Source: Flagellimonas sp. CMM7
Lineage (GTDB): Bacteria; Bacteroidota; Bacteroidia; Flavobacteriales; Flavobacteriaceae
Direction of reading: 5' to 3'
Length of the DNA stretch: 64,000 nucleotides
Assembly (NCBI RefSeq): GCF_021390195.1
Contig: NZ_CP090003.1
Coordinates: 3,183,501 to 3,247,500, forward strand
This document shows, one piece after another, positions 58,242-64,000 of the stretch. Made by a program: the position numbers and the translations under genes. Within the stretch, counting starts at the first letter, position 1. Each line of letters starts with the position of its first letter. Below the pieces are notes generated by a model, which was given only the letters and a program-made list of their open reading frames with translations, was not told the DNA's origin and did not search any database.

Positions 58242-60223
58242 GATTCTTGTAATATTTTGATTTCGTCCCTTAGTTTGGCAGCTTCCATAAAGTTTAATTC
58301 CTTGGCCGCTTTTTCCATTTCTTTACGTTTTTCCCGTATCATTTTTTCCTTTTGATCTTGGGTAAGATATTCCAAATCTGGTTCAGCAGCACGTAATTCT
58401 TCCTTTTGGAAATGATATGTAGAAACAGAATTTTTCACCAACGCACTATCTAAATTTTTGTTTAATGCTTTGGGGACAATGTTGTTTTCAGTATTGTAAG
58501 CCATTTGTTTGTCTCTCCGGTAGTTGGTCTCGTCAATGGTTTTTTGCATACTGGCTGTTATGGTATCCGCATACATAATGGCTTTTCCATTTAAGTTACG
58601 CGCAGCACGACCAACAGTTTGTGTTAAAGAACGGTTGCTGCGTAAAAAACCTTCCTTGTCCGCATCCAAAATGGCCACTAATGATACTTCGGGTAGATCC
58701 AGTCCCTCTCTTAAAAGGTTTACCCCGATTAAAACATCAAAAATTCCTTTTCTTAGGTCTTGCATAATCTCAACACGTTCCAAAGTGTCCACATCACTGT
58801 GGATGTAGCGACACCTAACATCAATTCTTGTCAAGTATTTTGCCAATTCTTCAGCCATTCGTTTGGTCAATGTAGTCACCAAGGTACGTTCATCTTTGTC
58901 GACACGCTGTTGAATTTCTTCAACTAAATCATCAATTTGATTTTGGCTGGGCCGTACTTCAATAATCGGATCTAACAAGCCTGTGGGTCTTATTACCTGC
59001 TCTACATATACTCCCTGACTTAACTGCAGTTCATAATCTGCTGGTGTGGCACTCACATAGATTACTTGATTTTGCAGTGCTTCAAATTCTTCAAACTTTA
59101 AAGGTCTGTTATCCATTGCGGCGGGAAGACGGAAACCATATTCCACTAAATTTTCCTTTCTAGAACGGTCGCCTCCATACATAGCATGAACTTGTGGAAG
59201 AGTTACATGACTTTCGTCAATGATCATTAAAAAATCATCAGGAAAATAATCCAATAAGCAAAAAGGCCTAGTGCCAGGTTCTCTACCATCTAGATATCTT
59301 GAGTAGTTTTCAATCCCAGAGCAATACCCCAATTCCCTTATCATTTCTAAATCAAAATTGGTTCGTTCTTCCAAACGTTTCGCTTCAAGAGGTCTGCCTA
59401 TTTCTTTGAAATAATCTATTTGCCTTACTAAATCCTCCTGAATTGAATGAATGGCATTCTGAAGAATATCAGGAGAAGTAACAAACATGTTAGCAGGGTA
59501 TATATTCAGTGAATCATAAACCTCTATTACATTGTTGTTGAAAGGATCTAGAGCTTCAATTTCTTCAATTTCATCACCAAAAAAGTGAATTCTAAATGCA
59601 TGATCGGCATAACCCGGAAATACATCCACTACATCTCCTTTGACTCTGAAATTTCCATTTCTAAAATCGGCAGTAGTCCTAGAATATAAACTTTGCACCA
59701 ATTGCTTAAGAAATTTGGTTCTTGAGATTACCTGATCTTTATGGATAGAGATTACGTTCTTTTGAAATTCGACTGGATTTCCAATGCCATATAAACAAGA
59801 TACCGATGCTACCACTAATACATCTCTTCGACCGGATAATAGTGAAGATGTAGCGCTTAATCTAAGTTTTTCGATGTCCTCGTTGATTGATAGATCTTTT
59901 TCTATATAGAGTCCACTTGTTGGAATATAGGCTTCAGGTTGATAGTAATCGTAGTAGGAAACAAAATACTCGATGGCATTGTTAGGGAAAAACTGTTTAA
60001 ACTCCGAGTACAATTGTGCGGCCAAAGTTTTGTTATGTGCTAAAACAAGGGTTGGGCGTTGCGTTTCTTCCACGACATTGGCAACGGTAAATGTTTTTCC
60101 AGAACCGGTTACACCAAGTAATGTCTGATGGCTCTCTTTTTCAACAATACCATCTACTAATTGTTTTATGGCTTGGGGTTGGTCGCCAGTTGGGCTAAAA
60201 TCTGATACTACCTGAAATTTCAT
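58238..60223 (-). CDS. uvrB: Excinuclease ABC subunit UvrB
   Basis: Nucleotide excision repair helicase-like damage verifier, 661 residues. Walker A is LGVTGSGKTFTVAN. The beta-hairpin region is YYDYYQPEAYIPTSGLYIEK. Walker B is MIIDESHVTLPQ; motif V/VI are GVNLLREGLDLPEV and TQTVGRAARN. The C-terminal UVR motif for UvrC contact is AAKELNFMEAAKLRDEI. All elements are intact. The exported M20 protein is coupled downstream by a 4-bp overlap, with no clear functional link. Confidence 0.98.
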   Translation of the reverse strand: MKFQVVSDFSPTGDQPQAIKQLVDGIVEKESHQTLLGVTGSGKTFTVANVVEETQRPTLVLAHNKTLAAQLYSEFKQFFPNNAIEYFVSYYDYYQPEAYIPTSGLYIEKDLSINEDIEKLRLSATSSLLSGRRDVLVVASVSCLYGIGNPVEFQKNVISIHKDQVISRTKFLKQLVQSLYSRTTADFRNGNFRVKGDVVDVFPGYADHAFRIHFFGDEIEEIEALDPFNNNVIEVYDSLNIYPANMFVTSPDILQNAIHSIQEDLVRQIDYFKEIGRPLEAKRLEERTNFDLEMIRELGYCSGIENYSRYLDGREPGTRPFCLLDYFPDDFLMIIDESHVTLPQVHAMYGGDRSRKENLVEYGFRLPAAMDNRPLKFEEFEALQNQVIYVSATPADYELQLSQGVYVEQVIRPTGLLDPIIEVRPSQNQIDDLVEEIQQRVDKDERTLVTTLTKRMAEELAKYLTRIDVRCRYIHSDVDTLERVEIMQDLRKGIFDVLIGVNLLREGLDLPEVSLVAILDADKEGFLRSNRSLTQTVGRAARNLNGKAIMYADTITASMQKTIDETNYRRDKQMAYNTENNIVPKALNKNLDSALVKNSVSTYHFQKEELRAAEPDLEYLTQDQKEKMIREKRKEMEKAAKELNFMEAAKLRDEIKILQES

Positions 60224-60266
60224 TGTTTAAAATTACGAAGCAAAAAAGTACTTAGAAAGAAAAATG

Positions 60267-62012
60267 CTATCGTCTTAACGCAAAATGACCTTTAAATTCT
60301 CGATTGTCAACTCCTATTGCTCTATACCAATAGTCATTTGAAGGTAAAGGACGTCCATTGTACAAACCGTTCCATCCAATAGAGTCTGCCCCTATTCGAG
60401 AGAGTAACCTTCCAAATCTATCAAATATTGAAATTGATAAAATCTCAAAATCTTCAGCATTTGGAGGAGGTATAAATTGCCAAAAATCATTAAATCCATC
60501 GCCATTTGGTGTAAAGAATTTTGGAAAACCTTCAGAAATAAGATCTTGTTCTACATCTTGAGCAAGAATACAACCGTCCTCATTTTTATCCCTTACATAC
60601 ACTGTATTATTTCCTAGAGGAACATTGGTGAAAACATTACTGTCTTGATATGGGCCATTGATGTTGTTTAAAGCAAAATCGTACTCGCTACTGCCAGAAA
60701 CATTTACCGTAAGCCTAAGATTATCTCCATCTCTTTCTACACCTATAGAGTTTATGTTAGGGCCAGGGATTACTTCAACGGTAAATACTTGCGAAGTGGT
60801 ACAGGGAATGTTATTTCCATTTGGATCGGCAAAATTTGTAACATCCAGCCTATACAACCCCCCTTCAGATATTTTAACTTCTGATGTTTCTGATAGTAGT
60901 TCTATTTCTGTTCCCCTAGAAGTAACATTTGCCCATCTATATGTTTCCGAAATTACACTTGTTGATAAGGTTATGGGCTCTGAGTTTTCACATAAAGTAA
61001 AAGTCTCGGGAAAGTCAAGTTCAGGAGATAGGGTTACAAATTCTCCTGTTGAAGGATCAAGAAAAGGACCACAGCCCACCGCAGTGGAAAAACTTTCTTG
61101 TATACAACCAGTAGCTTCTACCAGTTCATTGAAGGGTACAATCGTCATAAACAGTAAAGCATTGGGCTCAAAGTCAATAACGAATGTTCTTGTAGATCTA
61201 AAGATTCTATCTTTTACAATTTCATCTCCAAAAGGCGTGGTGCCAATGGTTACCTTATACCCAGTGGCACCTGGCACTTCCTCCCATTCCAACAAAGGTG
61301 TCAAAGGTACGTTAGTGCCTCCATCAATAGGGGATGTCAATCTTGTGCAGTTTAAACTCTGGGCTATATCTGCAGTAAAAAAAGACTCCTCGATACAGTT
61401 TTGCGCTTCTCCGTTTTCATTTACCGGGGTAACCGAGACAAATATTTCAGTGTTAATAGGTAAATCTTGAGGCGGATTAAAGGTTAGCACGTTACCCACA
61501 TTTGTCCTTGCAAAAATATCTGTTCCTCCAGATGTGGTGCCAATACTCAAAATATAGGACAAAGCGCCAGGAGAGTAGTTCCAATTGATATTTGAACGGA
61601 AGTTAATATCTGTGTCCCCACTTGCTGGACTGCGAATATTTGTACAATTAGGTGGAGTAATTACATCTTCGGTTCTAAACGAAATGCTTGGGCAAACGAC
61701 ATTTTGATTTTGATTGCTAAAGAAAAACAGTGTGATTGTAACAAAGATTTCGGTATCATCAGGTAGCCCAAATGGAGGGGTATAAGATGTATTTGTTCCC
61801 ACTGCAGCTTCACTTACAATATCTCTACCTCCCGGGGTTGTTCCAATTGAAATGTTATAACTGGGAACACCTATGATTTCTTGCCAAGTTATTGTAGTTC
61901 CCACGGAAACATTATTAGCTCCTGCAACAGGATTCAATAACCTTGGGCATGTTTGGGAAACAACCAAAAGAGGGGCTAATAAGAGCCCTATGTACAGCAA
62001 TTTTTTTAACAT
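60267..62012 (-). CDS. T9SS type B cell-surface protein with three Ig/Fn3-like repeats
   Basis: 581 residues; Sec signal ends PLLVVSQ. Three tandem repeats of about 95 residues each begin with Cys-x-x-Leu/Ile. They contain W-x-E/Y plus YNISIGTTPGGRDIV, YILSIGTTSGGTDIF or YKVTIGTTPFGDEIV. A further domain (about 310-490) follows. The last 80 residues are the gliding-motility-type CHU_C sorting domain: FPKFFTPNGDGFNDFWQF, ISIFDRFGRLLSRI, WNGLYNGRPLPSNDYWYRA and FKGHFALRR. Exported by type IX secretion; adhesion-like role inferred. Confidence 0.93.
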   Translation of the reverse strand: MLKKLLYIGLLLAPLLVVSQTCPRLLNPVAGANNVSVGTTITWQEIIGVPSYNISIGTTPGGRDIVSEAAVGTNTSYTPPFGLPDDTEIFVTITLFFFSNQNQNVVCPSISFRTEDVITPPNCTNIRSPASGDTDINFRSNINWNYSPGALSYILSIGTTSGGTDIFARTNVGNVLTFNPPQDLPINTEIFVSVTPVNENGEAQNCIEESFFTADIAQSLNCTRLTSPIDGGTNVPLTPLLEWEEVPGATGYKVTIGTTPFGDEIVKDRIFRSTRTFVIDFEPNALLFMTIVPFNELVEATGCIQESFSTAVGCGPFLDPSTGEFVTLSPELDFPETFTLCENSEPITLSTSVISETYRWANVTSRGTEIELLSETSEVKISEGGLYRLDVTNFADPNGNNIPCTTSQVFTVEVIPGPNINSIGVERDGDNLRLTVNVSGSSEYDFALNNINGPYQDSNVFTNVPLGNNTVYVRDKNEDGCILAQDVEQDLISEGFPKFFTPNGDGFNDFWQFIPPPNAEDFEILSISIFDRFGRLLSRIGADSIGWNGLYNGRPLPSNDYWYRAIGVDNREFKGHFALRR

Positions 62013-62060
62013 TTGATAAAAATCAAATACTTGTAACTAAATCATTTCTTTTTTCATAAT

Positions 62061-64000
62061 CTAGCGCTTTAGGGCGAAATGCCCCTTAAACACTCTTCCA
62101 TCTTCCAAGGCGACCTTAAACCAATAATCCGAGGCAGGTAATTCATTGTTGTTGAAAGTGCCATTCCAACCTTCTGTTTGTGGAGTTACTTGAGCCATGA
62201 GCATTCCAAACCTGTTGTAAATTGAAATGAGACTTTCTGCCTGAAATTGATCATCAATGCCTATTATTTGCCAAGAATCGTTAATGCCATCGCCATTTGG
62301 AGTAAAAAATTTAGGGTATCCAATTACTGAAATGAGGTCTTTGACAACGCCGCACCCATTTTTATCCCTTACATACACTGTGATGAATCCTGGCAATATA
62401 TCTTCAAAAATTGGTGAGTCTTGATAGCTAACGGCATCTATGGAGTATTCATAATCTCCATCACCCGAAACCATTATTTCAATTAAATTGTCATCAGAAA
62501 TATCTTCTACAAGTGTATTCTCAATAATTGCAATATTAGAAGGTAGCACATCAAAGTTCATCTCATTAAAACACTCAAAGATCCCATTATTGGTGGCGTA
62601 GCTGTACCCTACTTCCAAAATGTAATTACCAACGGAAGATATTTGTAAATCTTGTTGGTTTCCGACCTGTTGAGGAGATCCTCCTGTATTTTTGTACCAG
62701 CGATACAAGTCAAAACCATCTGGAGCTTGTATTGGCAGAGGGGGACCATCGGTACACCATATTACTTCACTATCAAAAGTAAAAGAAGGTGTGGGATTAA
62801 CAATTAGATTAACAACATCAATATCTTCACATTCATTTGTATCTTCTATTCTAACAAAAATAGACGTAGAAGAAGTTTTATAATCTCCAGAAATAGGATT
62901 TTGCTCTAGACTAACGTCTTCCAAGGACGTATAAAATGCAATATCTTGATTGGGGTAATTTGTGTCTTGAAAACTATTCAAATCAAAAGTCCCTTCCAAA
63001 AATTGATCCTCCGGAACATCATCACAAGTGTAGTAAAATAGTTCATCATTTGGATCCAAAACAACGGATCGCACTTGAAGTTCCAAATCACCAAAATTCT
63101 CACATCCATTTTCATCTATAATTTTATATTGAATGGTCTGGTTAAATGGTGTGGAGTTAATGTAACCTATGGGATTGATTATAGGGTTATCTGAATTCAA
63201 ATCAGCAACAGATTCGTAAAATGAAAAGGTATAAGCAGTATTGAATATTGCTTGTTCCAAGTTAAAAGACGTTAAACCATCTGTAGCGTTACTAGTGTCA
63301 ACATCGCATTGTGTAAGAAAAATTGAAGGAGCTGTGGGCAATGGGTTTACAGAAATGAACCCCTCTCCAATTATTGGACATTCTCCAGGGTCACTTAATG
63401 TAATTTCCAAGCTATAACGTCCTGAATCAGTTGCACCTGCAGAATTTATGGTTAATACATTGGTCGAATTGCCAATTGGATTTCCATCCTTCTCCCATGC
63501 ATAAACTGCACCAGGAATATTCTCAGCTTCAAGAGTGAATGGTTCTCCTTCGCAAATGGTGAGTGATGTTCCTCTTGAACCATCAGAGTTTTTAACTATT
63601 TCTATTCTATCAAAAAAGGATTGAATAAAAGGAGGGAGTCCTTGCGTTGCATTTCTTCCATTTAGATAAACGGCATTATGTCTGTAATTTGCGGCACTAC
63701 CTTTTTCGTTTGGGTTTTCTATTACCCCTAGATATGGCGTTCCTATTAGATAGTTTTCGGCAATTGTTCTATATATTTTACCGTTTTGTGCAAGTTGCAG
63801 TGCACCTCTGTACATTGGTCTTCTATCAATTTCTTCTTCTGATGCGGAAATGTTTGGGGCTGTTAAGTCATATTGAACAAGTGATGAAGAGTGTCCTCCT
63901 ACTTGACCGGCGGGTTCGTTATTAGAGGTATGGGCATATAAGAATCTTTGGTCTGGTGAAAACTCAATACCATAAGGAAATTTGTTTGGGGCTGATACAA
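62061..64000 (-). CDS. Large T9SS type B surface protein, 5' end outside window
   Basis: The frame stays open to the window edge, so the gene is partial at its N-terminus; an internal ATG at 63815 is not the start. The visible N-terminal part reads FPYGIEFSPDQRFLYAHTSN and ALQLAQNGKIYRTI, like blades of a beta-propeller. Ig/PKD-like domains follow (LEAENIPGAVYAWEKDGNPI, RYSLEI; FEDILPGFITVYVRDKNGCG). The CHU_C sorting domain FFTPNGDGINDSWQI, FNRFG-like YNRFGMLMAQV and FKGHFALKR ends it. It is the same-strand neighbour of the 581-residue T9SS protein, 48 bp apart. Confidence 0.9.
   Translation of the reverse strand, partial: VSAPNKFPYGIEFSPDQRFLYAHTSNNEPAGQVGGHSSSLVQYDLTAPNISASEEEIDRRPMYRGALQLAQNGKIYRTIAENYLIGTPYLGVIENPNEKGSAANYRHNAVYLNGRNATQGLPPFIQSFFDRIEIVKNSDGSRGTSLTICEGEPFTLEAENIPGAVYAWEKDGNPIGNSTNVLTINSAGATDSGRYSLEITLSDPGECPIIGEGFISVNPLPTAPSIFLTQCDVDTSNATDGLTSFNLEQAIFNTAYTFSFYESVADLNSDNPIINPIGYINSTPFNQTIQYKIIDENGCENFGDLELQVRSVVLDPNDELFYYTCDDVPEDQFLEGTFDLNSFQDTNYPNQDIAFYTSLEDVSLEQNPISGDYKTSSTSIFVRIEDTNECEDIDVVNLIVNPTPSFTFDSEVIWCTDGPPLPIQAPDGFDLYRWYKNTGGSPQQVGNQQDLQISSVGNYILEVGYSYATNNGIFECFNEMNFDVLPSNIAIIENTLVEDISDDNLIEIMVSGDGDYEYSIDAVSYQDSPIFEDILPGFITVYVRDKNGCGVVKDLISVIGYPKFFTPNGDGINDSWQIIGIDDQFQAESLISIYNRFGMLMAQVTPQTEGWNGTFNNNELPASDYWFKVALEDGRVFKGHFALKR

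Noticed and set aside
1..64000. tRNA, rRNA, CRISPR arrays, insertion sequences, prophage genes
   Set aside because: Intergenic regions were read for cloverleaf ends, evenly spaced repeats, transposase and integrase motifs; none found.

Overview
The window is a 64 kb piece of a chromosome from a marine-type Flavobacteriaceae bacterium (Bacteroidota). The lineage call rests on several signals. Base composition is AT-rich, and secreted proteins have short MKK-type signal peptides ending before Gln or lipobox Cys. Many promoters have the Bacteroidota -7 box TAnnTTTG. The right edge carries type IX secretion sorting domains, and family markers such as DUF3276, DUF1573, DUF4856, HTTM, DUF6268 and long-form NusB are present. 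A Maribacter/Zobellia-like genus is possible but cannot be proved from the sequence alone. No rRNA, tRNA, transposase, integrase or CRISPR array was seen; nearly everything looks like core chromosome.

Layout, left to right. 0-6.5 kb: envelope proteins (hydrolase-like protein, DJ-1-like lipoprotein, DUF1684 lipoprotein), then a P-II / ammonium transporter / outer-membrane barrel set and the fluoride channel CrcB. 6.5-11 kb: small membrane proteins, a MazG-like pyrophosphohydrolase, IlvE, DUF4920, the tRNA methyltransferase MnmD and a TIGR01777 epimerase. 11-19 kb: grpE-dnaJ with a heat-shock-like promoter, a candidate small RNA, a NatAB-like ABC exporter, MscS, a DUF6268 barrel, a sigma-54 response regulator without a DNA-binding domain, and a frameshifted membrane-anchored gene. 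19-31 kb: PPK2, M28 peptidase, a cyclophilin-FKBP fusion, two unannotated microproteins, a cold-shock protein, 1-Cys peroxiredoxin, detoxification and redox genes, M14 carboxypeptidase, DUF3276 and an ABC exporter. 31-41 kb: nusB-DUF1573-yajC, a Tat-exported Gfo/Idh oxidoreductase, a two-gene insert of unknown function, PepT, PyrD, LysE and HMG-CoA lyase. 41-48 kb: an iron-type cluster (DUF4856 lipoprotein, imelysin, HTTM carboxylase-like protein, TonB receptor, convergent DUF6686 gene). 48-58 kb: guaB, DUF819, LysA, LON-domain protein, SucC, TerB-like protein, Hsp20 and an M20 peptidase. 58-64 kb: uvrB and two large T9SS type B cell-surface proteins, the second cut by the window end.

The two best candidates for something undescribed are the following. 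(1) A family of tiny single-helix membrane proteins occurs three times: twice as a tandem pair of 27 and 28 residues between the PPIase and cspA, and once as a 59-residue version immediately upstream of crcB. Thirteen of the first 24 residues, including an Asn in the middle of the membrane helix, are identical in all three while codons differ, and the tandem pair also shares a 21-bp leader element. (2) A 23-bp imperfect inverted repeat occurs three times around the iron-type cluster. Two copies bracket the DUF4856 promoter and the third sits over the promoter of the convergent DUF6686 gene, which suggests one iron-responsive repressor controls the whole set. Other notable items are an apparent ATA start codon made by a mutated ATGA overlap, a DnaJ with only one zinc centre, and shared operator-like palindromes.
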